From contig DATJZG010000016.1 in assembly GCA_035499295.1 (NCBI GenBank), positions 76,549 to 140,548 on the forward strand: a DNA stretch of 64,000 nucleotides. Direction: 5' to 3'. Origin of the DNA: DATJZG01 sp035499295 (GTDB lineage Bacteria > Myxococcota > Myxococcia > Myxococcales > Anaeromyxobacteraceae). Below the pieces are notes generated by a model. The model saw nothing but the letters and a program-made list of their open reading frames with translations, ran no database searches and was not told the origin of the DNA. The position numbers were made by a program, and so were the translations under genes. Shown here piece by piece: positions 25,014 through 33,900 of this stretch (positions are counted from its first letter, which is position 1; every line of letters starts with the position of its first letter).

Positions 25014-25766
25014 TTTCGGTCCTCCTCACGGCGGTGTGGCTCGCGGACGGTGCGAAGGTCCTTCTCCTTCTTCCCCGCCTCGAGCCGGGTGAGAGCGTCG
25101 AGCTGGCTCAGCAGATGGTGGCGCATGGCGGCCTCGGCCTCCTCCGGGCGGCGGCCGGCGAGCGCCCGCATCAGGGCGCGGTGCTCGGCGATCGACCGGT
25201 GGATGCGGCCGGGGAGCTTGAGCGACCGGTGGCGGGCGAGGTTCAGCTTGCGCCGCAGCTCCCCGAGGATGTTCTTCAGCCAGCGGTTGCCGGCCAGGTC
25301 CTGCAGGGCGACGTGGAAGGCGTAGTTCGCCTCCCAGTAGCGGTCGACGTCCTCGGCGGCGGCGAGCCTCTCCAGCCGGGCGTGGAGCTCGCGCAGGCGC
25401 GCCAGGTCGGCGGCGGTGGCCTTCTTCGCGACCTCGTGCGCCACCCAGCCCTCCAGCCGGGCCATGATGGGGAAGATCTCCCGCTGGTCCTCGAGGGTGA
25501 GCTCGGTGACGAAGCAGCCGCGGCGGGAGCGGGTCTCCACCAGCCCCTGGGCGGCGAGCTGGCGCAGGGCCTCCCGCACCGGGGTGCGGCTCACGCCCAG
25601 CGACGCGGCGAGCTCGGTCTCGTCGAGGTGGCTCCCGGGGGCGAGGCGCCGGTCGTAGATCTCCTGGCGCAGGTGGTCGGCCACCTGTTGTGCCAGGGAG
25701 GAGCGGGAGATGGGCCCCCGGCGGCCGGCCGACACCGCGTTCTGCACCGTGCATACTGTATACATG
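25010..25766 (-). CDS. mdcY: GntR/FadR-family regulator of the malonate operon (MdcY/MatR-like)
   Basis: Up to 251 residues. The winged HTH (LAQQVADHLRQEIYDRRLAPGSHLDETELAASLGVSRTPVREALRQLAAQGLVETRSRRGCFV split here as two halves) is followed by an FCD ligand-binding domain with conserved metal-site residues (YWEANYAFHVALQDLAGN, EHRALMRAL, MRHHL). In Acinetobacter, MdcY represses the mdc operon through a TGTATACA palindrome; that motif lies at 25758-25765. Because it overlaps the ATG at 25764-25766, the true start may be the in-frame GTG at 25748 or 25736. Its stop overlaps dctP, so it is autoregulated with the operon. Confidence 0.9.
25758..25765. promoter_or_regulatory. MdcY/MatR-type operator TGTATACA
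   Basis: A perfect palindrome TGTATACA within TGCATACTGTATACATGG, in the divergent region between the GntR regulator and the metallo-hydrolase-like gene. It matches the core reported for MdcY (ATTGTATACAAT) and MatR sites. I found no second TGTATACA in the window by eye. Confidence 0.75.
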
Positions 25767-25841
25767 GAGGCCCGGGAGCTCCACCCCTCGCCCCCTTCCG
25801 GGGCGCTCCCGGGGAGCGGGCCCCCGGGCGAGGATGGGCCG

Positions 25842-26552
25842 ATGCCGGATACGCCTAGGCCGTGGCTCGTCACCCCCCACGACCGGATCGAGAAGCTGGA
25901 GAAGAACCTCTGGACCGTCGCCTCCCGCCTCCCGGGGCGGCTTCCCCTGCCGCGGCGCACCACCATCGCTCGGCTCGGGGACGGGCGCCTCGCCTTCTTC
26001 GACTCCTTCGCCCTCGACGACGAGACCCTCTCGGCGCTGCGCGCGTGGGGCACCCCCGCCCTCCAGGTGGTGGCGAACGGCCGGCACCGCCTCGAGGTGG
26101 GCGCGGTGAAAGAGCGGCTCGGCCTCGCCACCTACTGCCCGGCGCCCGAGGACCGGCGCGTGCGCGCCGCGGTGGCGGTCGACGGGCACCTCGGCGACTT
26201 CCCGAGGGACCCCGACGTCCGGCTCGAGCCGCTCGACGGGGTCCGCACCGGAGAGCCGGTGATGGTCGTCACCAGCGGGGGGCGGACGAGCCTCGTCTTC
26301 GCCGACGCCGTCATGAACTTCGAGAGGACGGGGGGCTTCCCGGGCTTCGTCACCGGGGCCCTGGGGTTCGGCTTCGGCCCCAAGGTCGCCCCGGTGTGGA
26401 AGCTCCTCTCGCTCGGGGACAAGAGCGCCCTGCGGCGCCACCTGGAGCGGCTCGCCGACCTGCCCGGGCTCGCCCGGCTCGTCTGCTGCCACGGCCCGGT
26501 GATCGGGGAGGGCGCGGCGGAGGTGCTCCGGGGCGTGGCGGCGCGGATGTGA
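25842..26552 (+). CDS. DUF4336-like degenerate metallo-hydrolase-fold protein
   Basis: 236 residues from the ATG at 25842 (GAGGA ribosome-binding site). The order EKNLWTVASRLPG, RRTTIARLGDGRLAFFDSFALDDETL, VVANGRHRLEVGAVKERLG and late LVCCHGPVIG follows the metallo-beta-lactamase fold as in DUF4336 proteins, but the HxHxDH motif is absent. Catalysis is therefore doubtful. It is divergent from the malonate regulator and shares the TGTATACA operator region, so malonate control is possible but unproven. Convergent with ilvA (20-bp gap). Confidence 0.75.
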   Translation: MPDTPRPWLVTPHDRIEKLEKNLWTVASRLPGRLPLPRRTTIARLGDGRLAFFDSFALDDETLSALRAWGTPALQVVANGRHRLEVGAVKERLGLATYCPAPEDRRVRAAVAVDGHLGDFPRDPDVRLEPLDGVRTGEPVMVVTSGGRTSLVFADAVMNFERTGGFPGFVTGALGFGFGPKVAPVWKLLSLGDKSALRRHLERLADLPGLARLVCCHGPVIGEGAAEVLRGVAARM

Positions 26553-26572
26553 AGGCGCCGGCCCGCCCCCTG

Positions 26573-27778
26573 CTAGACCCGCTCGACCGGGTAGCCGCGC
26601 TCGCGGAGGGCGCGGAGGATCTCCTCGACGTGCTCGGGGCCGCGGGTCTCGAGGGTGAGGAGCAGGGTGGTGTCGCCGAGCCGCTCGGTGAACGCCCGGG
26701 AGTGGTGGACCTCGATCACGTTCGCCTTGTGGTGCGAGATCACGCTCGATACCTTGGCGAGCTGGCCCGGCTTGTCGAGGAGGCGGATGTTGATGCGGAC
26801 GAGGCGGCCGTCCTTCACCAGGCCGCGCTCGATGACGCGGGCGATCACGTTCACGTCGATGTTGCCGCCCGAGACCACGGCGCACACGCGCTTGCCCTCC
26901 AGCCCGCGCAGCCGGTGGTGCATCATGGCGGCGACGCCCACCGCCCCGGCCCCCTCCGCCACCGTCTTCTCCTTCTCGAGCAGGTAGAGGATGGCGCTCG
27001 CGATCTCCTCTTCGCTCACGGTGACGATCTCGTCCACGTACCGCTGCACGTGCTCGAAGGTGACGTCCCCGGCCCGCTTCACCGCGATGCCGTCGGCGAG
27101 GGTGGAGGCGCCCTCGAGGGTGACGAGCTCCCCGGCCTCGAGCGCGGCCAGCATGCTGGGGAGGGCCTCGGTCTCGACCCCGATCACCCGGATCCGGGGA
27201 GAGAGCGCCTTGGCGGCGACCGCGATCCCGGAGGCGAGGCCGCCGCCGCCCACCGGCACCACCACCGCGTCGAGGTCGGGGACCTGCTCCAGCACCTCCA
27301 GGCCGATGGTGCCCTGGCCGGCGATGACCGCCTCGTCGTCGAAGGGGTGGACGAAGGCCATCCCCTCCTCGCGCTCCAGGCGCCGGGCCTCCCCGTAGGC
27401 CTCGTCGTAGCTGGCGCCGTGGAGGACCACCCGGGCCCCGTGGCCGCGGGTGTTCGCGACCTTCATGATGGGCGTCGTCTCGGGCATGACGATGGTCGCC
27501 TTCACCTTGAGGCGGCCGGCGTGGTAGGCGACCGCCTGCGCGTGGTTGCCGGCGCTGGCGGCGATGAGGCCCCGCTCCCGCTCGGCGGGCGAGAGGGTGA
27601 GGAGCCGGTTGAGTGCCCCCCGCTCCTTGTAGGCCCCCGTCATCTGGAGGTTCTCGAGCTTCAGGTAGGCGTGGGTGTGCGTGAGGCGCGAGAGCGTCTC
27701 GGAGCGGGCGCAGGGAGAGAGGTAGAGCGCATCGCGGATGCGGTTCCGCGCCGCCTGGACGTCTTCGAGGGAGACCAT
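26573..27778 (-). CDS. ilvA: Threonine ammonia-lyase (with C-terminal ACT domain)
   Basis: 401 residues, the short TIGR01127-type threonine dehydratase. The PLP Lys is at about 51 in TGAYKERGA; SAGNHAQAVAY and PVGGGGLASGIA bind the cofactor phosphate. A single ACT domain follows from about residue 328 (LVRINIRLLDKPGQLAKVSSVI). It deaminates threonine (or serine) to 2-oxobutyrate. The single ACT resembles the catabolic/regulated short form rather than the two-ACT biosynthetic enzyme. It follows the LuxR-type gene on the same strand with a 39-bp gap, so they may be linked. Confidence 0.93.
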   Translation of the reverse strand: MVSLEDVQAARNRIRDALYLSPCARSETLSRLTHTHAYLKLENLQMTGAYKERGALNRLLTLSPAERERGLIAASAGNHAQAVAYHAGRLKVKATIVMPETTPIMKVANTRGHGARVVLHGASYDEAYGEARRLEREEGMAFVHPFDDEAVIAGQGTIGLEVLEQVPDLDAVVVPVGGGGLASGIAVAAKALSPRIRVIGVETEALPSMLAALEAGELVTLEGASTLADGIAVKRAGDVTFEHVQRYVDEIVTVSEEEIASAILYLLEKEKTVAEGAGAVGVAAMMHHRLRGLEGKRVCAVVSGGNIDVNVIARVIERGLVKDGRLVRINIRLLDKPGQLAKVSSVISHHKANVIEVHHSRAFTERLGDTTLLLTLETRGPEHVEEILRALRERGYPVERV

Positions 27779-27817
27779 CTGGGAGGGCGCCCGCGAGCCC
27801 GGGGCGCCGGGGTCCAG

Positions 27818-28342
27818 CTAGCGGTGCGCCAGCCGGCGCGCCAGCTCCACCCGGTTCCGCACGCCGAGCTTGTCGAAGATGGTCTTCAGGTGGCTCTTCA
27901 CCGTCTGCGGAGCGATGGCGAGCCGCTCCGCCACCTCGCGGCTGCGCAGCCCGTCCGCCACCAGGAGCGCCACCTCGCGCTCGCGCTGGGTGAGGCCGTC
28001 CGAGGTCGCCTCCTCCACGGTCTCCGGGCTCTCCATCACGCCCGGGAGGAGCTCGCGCCAGAGGTGGAACTGGGTGCGCCCCTTCCCGACCGCGGTGGCC
28101 TCGATGCGGAGCCTCTCGCCCGCCTGCTCCATGATGAGGGTGCGCCGCACGCCCGGGGCGCCCGTCTGGGCGCCCTCGGAGAGCCCGCGCAGCTCGACCG
28201 GGAGCGGGCTCCCGTCCGCCGCCTCCGACCAGAAGGAGCGCAGCATGTCCTCCGCCGCCCGGTCGCAGCGCAGCGCCCCGGTGGGATCCGACTGGGCCGA
28301 GGACCCCCGCGGAAGGACCCGTGCGTTGGCGCGCATCATCAT
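27818..28342 (-). CDS. LuxR-family transcriptional regulator (C-terminal HTH)
   Basis: 174 residues. The C-terminal 65 residues are a GerE/LuxR HTH: LTQREREVALLVADGLRSREVAERLAIAPQTVKSHLKTIFDKLGVRNRVELARRL. The N-terminal 100 residues resemble no sensor domain I know: there is no Asp-phosphorylation receiver and no clear PAS signature. It looks like an orphan regulator. Upstream at 28363-28373 is a palindrome TGATGTCATCA that could be an autoregulatory site. ilvA lies directly downstream. Confidence 0.85.
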   Translation of the reverse strand: MMMRANARVLPRGSSAQSDPTGALRCDRAAEDMLRSFWSEAADGSPLPVELRGLSEGAQTGAPGVRRTLIMEQAGERLRIEATAVGKGRTQFHLWRELLPGVMESPETVEEATSDGLTQREREVALLVADGLRSREVAERLAIAPQTVKSHLKTIFDKLGVRNRVELARRLAHR

Positions 28343-28362
28343 GGCTCAACCCCCAAGTCCGA

Positions 28363-28373
28363 TGATGTCATCA
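28363..28373. promoter_or_regulatory. Palindrome TGATGTCATCA upstream of the LuxR-type gene
   Basis: Perfect 5-1-5 inverted repeat about 20 nt upstream of the regulator start, in a 200-bp intergenic region (28343-28540) that is visibly less GC-rich than the genes. It may be an operator; no factor can be named. Confidence 0.3.
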
Positions 28374-28540
28374 CTGACCCCATCGCATCGCCTCGCTACG
28401 GTTCCGCCGGCCGCTCACGGACTCGAAGTGCAACCCTGCGGACGCTTGCAGGCTTGCGCCCCGTCCGAGTCAGCATTTACTCACCCCCGCGCGCTCAACG
28501 CCGTGACCCTCATCAAGTATGCCCCCTCCGGCCGGGGAGG

Positions 28541-28819
28541 TCAAAGGAGGTACCCATACGCGGCCCGGGCCGCGATGGCGACGAGGACCGACAGGACGGC
28601 GAGGGCGGCGAGCGCGAGGCGCGGCTCGCGCTCGGCCATGAACCCGCGCGCCACCGCCGCCAGCCGGAGCGGGGGGGTGCCGAAGAGCGCCAGGACGCCG
28701 AGGAGGGCGACCTTCACCGCCTGCGGCGAGCCGACGGCGTAGAGCAGCGTGGCGGCGGCGCACAACCCCACCCCGGCCGCGGTCCCGACATGGAGGATGG
28801 CGGCGACGGTGCGCCTCAC
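28541..28819 (-). CDS. DUF1634 family membrane protein
   Basis: 92 residues with three hydrophobic helices: VAAILHVGTAAGVGLCAAATLLYAV, VKVALLGVLALFGTPPLRLAAVARGF and LALAALAVLSVLVAIAARAAYGYLL. The central LLGVLALFGTPPLRLAAVA matches DUF1634, small proteins typically encoded directly after TauE/SafE exporters, as here. The GTG at 28817-28819 overlaps the exporter stop by 4 bp. It is probably an accessory subunit of the exporter; the function is not established. Confidence 0.82.
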   Translation of the reverse strand: MRRTVAAILHVGTAAGVGLCAAATLLYAVGSPQAVKVALLGVLALFGTPPLRLAAVARGFMAEREPRLALAALAVLSVLVAIAARAAYGYLL

Positions 28820-29583
28820 CGCAGGAGGCTCCAGGCGTCGAAGGCGATGCGCGTCCCCACCACCGCCAGCACCGCCGCGAACGCCCCCTGCAGGCGGGCG
28901 CTCGGAATGTGGGGCAACAGCCGGGCGCCGAGCCGGGCGCCGGCGTAGACCCCCACCACCGTGGGGGCGGTCGCGGCGAGGTCGAGCTCGCCGCGGGCGG
29001 CGTAGACGTAGGCGCTGGCGGCGGCGGTCACCCCGATCATGAAGTTGCTGGTGGCGGTCGCGACCTTGAAGGGCAGGCCCATGACGAGGCTCATCGCCGG
29101 CACCTTCAGGAATCCCCCTCCCACCCCGACGAGCCCGGAGGTGGCGCCGGCGGCGAAGCTCATCGCCAGTCCCGCGCCCCAGCGGCGCACCGGGTACTCC
29201 CCGGCGGAGAGCCCCTCGCCGGCGCGGCCGCGGCGCCGCCAGGACGCGAAGGCGGTGTAGTAGGCGACGAGCGCGAAGAGCCCGAGGAGGACGGGCTGGG
29301 GGATGAGGGACGAGAGCAGGCTCGCCGCCACCGCCCCGGCGACGGTGGCGAGCTCGAGCACCACCCCGGTGCGGATGTCGGTGAGCCCCTTCTCGACGTA
29401 CGACGCCGAGCTCGCCGACGAGCTCACGATGATGGCGGTGAGCGAGACCGCGACCGCCTGGGAGAAGCGCAGGCCGGCGAGGTGGGTGAGCGCCGGGATG
29501 ACGAGGAGGCCGCCTCCCACGCCCATCAGGGCGCCGAACAGGCCGGCGCAGAAGCCGAAGGCGGCGAGCAGGAGGGGGGTCAA
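28816..29583 (-). CDS. TauE/SafE-family sulfite/organosulfonate exporter-like permease
   Basis: 255 residues with seven to eight transmembrane segments and the twin-repeat glycine motifs GALMGVGGGLLVIPALTHL and GLVGVGGGFLKVPAMSLV of TauE/SafE (DUF81). The family moves small anions such as sulfite, sulfonates or sulfoacetate. Translation appears to start at a TTG (29581-29583) with no obvious ribosome-binding site, so the exact start is uncertain. It is coupled to the DUF1634 gene and divergent from an MFS gene. Confidence 0.88.
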   Translation of the reverse strand: MTPLLLAAFGFCAGLFGALMGVGGGLLVIPALTHLAGLRFSQAVAVSLTAIIVSSSASSASYVEKGLTDIRTGVVLELATVAGAVAASLLSSLIPQPVLLGLFALVAYYTAFASWRRRGRAGEGLSAGEYPVRRWGAGLAMSFAAGATSGLVGVGGGFLKVPAMSLVMGLPFKVATATSNFMIGVTAAASAYVYAARGELDLAATAPTVVGVYAGARLGARLLPHIPSARLQGAFAAVLAVVGTRIAFDAWSLLR

Positions 29584-29681
29584 GGAGAGGGGAATCTATC
29601 CCCCCGGCCGGCCCGGCAGAAGCGCGGAGCGGCACGAGGGGGCCTTGATTTCGGAAGCGGCGCCGTCTACCAGAACGAGGG

Positions 29682-30914
29682 ATGGACACCGAAGAGGGGC
29701 GCGCCCGGGGCGGCGAGGGGATCCGTCCCGGGCTGGTGGCGCTCCTCGCCGTGGCCGCCGCCGCCACCGTCGCGAACCTCTACTACGTCCAGCCGCTGCT
29801 CCCCGAGGTGGCGCGCGGCTTTCGGGCCTCTCCGCGCGCCATCGGCTGGGTGCCGGTGCTCACGCAGGTGGGCTACGCGCTCGGGCTCCTCCTCTTCATC
29901 CCCCTGGGCGACGCCGTCGAGCGCCGGCGGCTCATCCTCTCGCTCGTCGGGGCCTCGGCGCTGGCGCTCGCCGCCACCGCCCTGGCGCCGGGGCCGGCCT
30001 GGCTCGCGGCGGCGAGCTTCCTGGTGGGGTTCTTCACGGTGGTGCCGCACGTGGCCGTTCCGCTCGCCGCCCACCTCGCCACCCCGAAGGAGAGGGGCAG
30101 GGTCATCGGGCTCGTCATGGGCGGCGTTCTCGTCGGGATTCTGCTCGCCCGCACCGTCTCCGGGTTCGTGGGTGGGGCGCTCGGCTGGCGCGCCGTCTAC
30201 CTCCTCGCTTCCGCCGCCATGGTGGCGCTCGGGGCCTCGCTCTGGCTCCTGCTGCCGCCGAACCCCCCTGAGCGCGCCCACCGTTACCTCCCGCTCCTCG
30301 CCTCGCTCTTCACCCTCGTCCGGGAGGAGGGGGAGCTGCGCCAGGCCTCGCTCATCGGAGGCATGGTCTTCGGCGCATTCAGCGTCTTCTGGACCACGCT
30401 CGCCTTCTTCCTGGAGGGGCCGCCCTACCACGAAGGCGCCGAGGCGGCCGGGCTCTTCGGGCTGGTGGGGGTGGCGGGCGCTCTCGCGGCCCCGCTCGTG
30501 GGCCGGCTCTCCGACCGCCGCGGCCCCCGCTTCGCCACCGGGGTGGCGCTCGCGGTGGCGCTCGCCTCCTTCGGCGTCTTCCTCGCGCTCGGGCGGGTGC
30601 TGTGGGGCCTCGTCGCCGGGGTGGTGCTCCTCGACGTGGGCGTGCAGTCGGCCCACGTCTCCAACCTGGCCCGGGTGCACGCGCTCGACCCGGCGGCGCG
30701 GAGCCGCCGCAACACGGTCTACATGGTGAGCTACTTCGTGGGCGGCGCGCTCGGCACCTGGCTCGGGGTGCGGGCCTGGACCCGCGCCGGCTGGACCGGG
30801 GTGTCGCTCGCCGGGGCCGGCTTCGTCCTGGCGGCGCTCGTCGCCTGGGGGAGCGGTGCCCGGCTCCTCAGCGGAGCTCGACCTCGAACCCGAGACGCCG
30901 TGCCGCCTCGATGA
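29682..30914 (+). CDS. Major facilitator superfamily transporter
   Basis: 410 residues with twelve predicted transmembrane helices. NLYYVQPLLPEVARGF and GWVPVLTQVGYALGLLLFIPLGDAVERRRL form the first helices with the MFS motif A loop (G-D-x-x-E-R-R); VGRLSDRRGPR is the equivalent loop in the second half. This YybF/AraJ-like group often exports drugs or sugars; the substrate is unknown. Its last 47 bp overlap the end of dnaE on the opposite strand. Confidence 0.88.
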   Translation: MDTEEGRARGGEGIRPGLVALLAVAAAATVANLYYVQPLLPEVARGFRASPRAIGWVPVLTQVGYALGLLLFIPLGDAVERRRLILSLVGASALALAATALAPGPAWLAAASFLVGFFTVVPHVAVPLAAHLATPKERGRVIGLVMGGVLVGILLARTVSGFVGGALGWRAVYLLASAAMVALGASLWLLLPPNPPERAHRYLPLLASLFTLVREEGELRQASLIGGMVFGAFSVFWTTLAFFLEGPPYHEGAEAAGLFGLVGVAGALAAPLVGRLSDRRGPRFATGVALAVALASFGVFLALGRVLWGLVAGVVLLDVGVQSAHVSNLARVHALDPAARSRRNTVYMVSYFVGGALGTWLGVRAWTRAGWTGVSLAGAGFVLAALVAWGSGARLLSGARPRTRDAVPPR

Positions 30915-33900
30915 AGTCGTCGGAGGGGACCACCCGCTGCGGGACCTTGAGGGTGGTCTCGGTGGCCTCGGGGATGACCGCCCGGACCGCCACCGGGCAG
31001 GTGCCCGGGTAGCGCCCCAGGAGCGCCTTCAGCTCCTTCGCCAGGTCGCCCCCGAGGCGCTCGGCGTCGATGCGGAGCGCCACCTCCGAGGTCTTCTGGC
31101 TGCGCACCTGCGAGAGGAGCTCCACCTCGGTGGCGGTGATCTCGGCGCGCGGGTTCTCCTCGTCGCGCATGTTGATGCGGACCTCGCCGTGCACCAGGAC
31201 GGGCTCGTCGCTCTTCAGCATGCCCTCCCAGTCGGCGAACCCCCGCTGCGCCGGGCGACCGTTCTGGGCGGGGCGGCTCCCCCAGCAGACCACCTCCACC
31301 GTCCCGGAGAGGTCCTCCAGGCTGAAGAACCCGAAGCGGGTGCCCTTCTCCTTGTTCGCCTTCTCGCGGAGCTGGCTCACCACCCCCACCACCGACGCCT
31401 TGTCGCCCTGCCTCTTCCCCGCCACCTGGGCGCAGGTGAGGGAGGCGTAGCGACGCACCTCCTTCTCGTAGGCGGCGAGGGGATGGCCGGTGATGTAGAA
31501 CCCGAGGGCCTCCTTCTCGGAGGCGAGCCGCACCCGCTCCGGCCACTCCTCCACCGCCACCTCGCCGACGACGTCCCCGGCCTGCGGGTAGCGCGGGCGG
31601 GACTCGAGCGCCGAGCCGAGGGCGCCGCCGAAGAGGCTCGCCTGGCCGCTCTGGCGGTCGGCCTGGGCCGACGAGCCCGAGGAGAGGGCGGAGTCGATGC
31701 CGCCGAAGAGCCGCCAGCGCGGCACCCCCTCGAAGTCGAAGGCGCCGCTCTTCACCAGGGCCTCGATCACCTTCTTGTTGATGCGGCGCGGATCCACCCG
31801 GGCGCAGAAGTCGAAGAGGCTCTGGAAGGGGCCTCCCTCCTCCCGCGCGGCCCGGATGGCCTCGACCGCCGCGCCGCCCACGCCCTTCACCGCGCCGAGC
31901 CCGAAGCGGATGCGCCCCTTCACCCCCGGCTTCTCCCCGGGCGCGCCCGGGGGGAGGGCGGTGAAAGACTGGCGAGACTCGTTCACGTCCGGGGGGAGCA
32001 CCTCGATCCCGCCGGCGCGCGCCTCCGAGATGTGGGCCACCACCTTGTCGGTGTCCGAGGCCTCGCTGGTGAGGAGCGCCGCGATGAACTCCACCGGGTG
32101 ATGGGCCTTGAGCCAGGCGGTCTGGACGGTGAGGAGACCGTAGGCCGCCGAGTGCGACTTGTTGAACCCGTAGGCGGCGAACTTCTCCATCATGTCGAAG
32201 ATGGACCCGGCTACCGCCGCATCGACCCCGTTCGCCCGGCACCCCTCCAGGAAGCCGACCCGCTCCCGCGCCATCTCCTCCGCCTTCTTCTTGCCCATGG
32301 CGCGGCGCAGGAGGTCGGCGCGGCCCAGGCTGTAGCCGGCGAGCACCTGCGAGATCTGCATCACCTGTTCCTGGTAGACGATGACGCCGTGGGTGTCGCG
32401 GAGGATGGGCTCGAGCTTGTCGTGGGGGTAGCGGACCTTCTCCCGGCCGTGCTTGCGGTCGATGTAGACGTCCACCATGGTGCGGCCGTCCTCGAGCTTC
32501 TGGTCGAGGGGGCCGGGCCGGAAGAGCGCGCCGGCGGCGATGACGTCCTCGAAGCGCGAGGGCTTCATCTTCGTCACCATGGCGGTGAAGCCCTCGGACT
32601 CCATCTGGAAGACGCCGGCGGTGTCTCCCCGGGCGATGAGCTCGTAGACCGCCGGGTCGTCGATGGGGATGGCCTCGGCGGAGAGCTCGGACGCCTCCGG
32701 GTGGTTCGCCCGCACCAGCTTGATGGCCTCGTCGACCACGGTGAGGGTCTTCAGCCCCAGGAAGTCGAACTTGACGAGCCCCGCCTTCTCCGCGTCGTCC
32801 TTGGAGAACTGCGAGACGAGCATGTCCGACTTGTCGTCCTTGGTGACCGGGACGTACTCCCACAAGGGCTTGTCGGCGATGACCACGCCGGCGGCGTGCA
32901 GCCCCGCCTGGCGGTTCAGGCCCTCGAGCGACATGGCGATGTCGAGAATGTCCTTGGTGGTGACCGTCTGCGCCGCGCCGTTCGAGTCCACCCACTCCTT
33001 CACCGCGACGGGCCTCTCGTAGAGCTCCCGCAGGCGAGGCTCGATCTCGATGCACTCCTTGAGCGGCTTCACCTTGCCCTGCACCGGCTCGGGGACGAGC
33101 TTGGCGATGCGGTCGCCCTCGGCGAAGGGGAGCCCCATCACCCGCACCACGTCCCGGATCACCGAGCGGGCCTTGAGCGAGCCGAAGGTGATGATCTGGC
33201 CGACGTTGTCGTTCCCGTACTTGCCGGCGACGTAGCGGATGACCTCGTCGCGCCGCTCCTGGCAGAAGTCGACGTCGAAGTCGGGCATGGAGACCCGCTC
33301 CGGGTTGAGGAAGCGCTCGAAGAGCAGGTCCCAGCGGATGGGGTCGAGGTCGGTGATGCGCAGCGACCAGGCGGCGATGGAGCCCGCCCCCGAGCCGCGC
33401 CCCGGCCCCACCGGGATGCGCCGCTCCTTCGCCCAGTTGATGAAGTCCTGGACGATGAGGAAGTAGCCCGAGAACCCCATGGTCCGGATGATCCCCACCT
33501 CGGTCTCGAGGCGCTCGCGGTAGAGGTCGGGGTCGTGCGGGTACCGGCCGGCGATCTCCTTCAGTCGCCGCGCCAGGCCGGCGCGGGCGAGCTCGAGGAG
33601 GTGCTCGTCCTCGGTCACGCCCGCAGGGAGCTGGAAGCGGGGCAGGTAGTTCTGGCCGAGCTTGAGCTCGACGTTGCACATCTCGGCGATGCGCAGCGTG
33701 TTGTCGATCGCCTCCCGGTACTGGGGGAGCGCCGCCGCCATGTCGCCGGGCGAGGTGATGTAGAGCCCGTCGGTCTCGTGGCGCAGCCGCTTCGGGTCGC
33801 TGAAGGTCTTGTTGGAGGCGATGCACATCAGCACCTCGTGTGCCTTCGCGTCCGCGCGGTTCACGTAGTGGGCGTCGGCGGTGGCGGCGAGCGGGATCCC

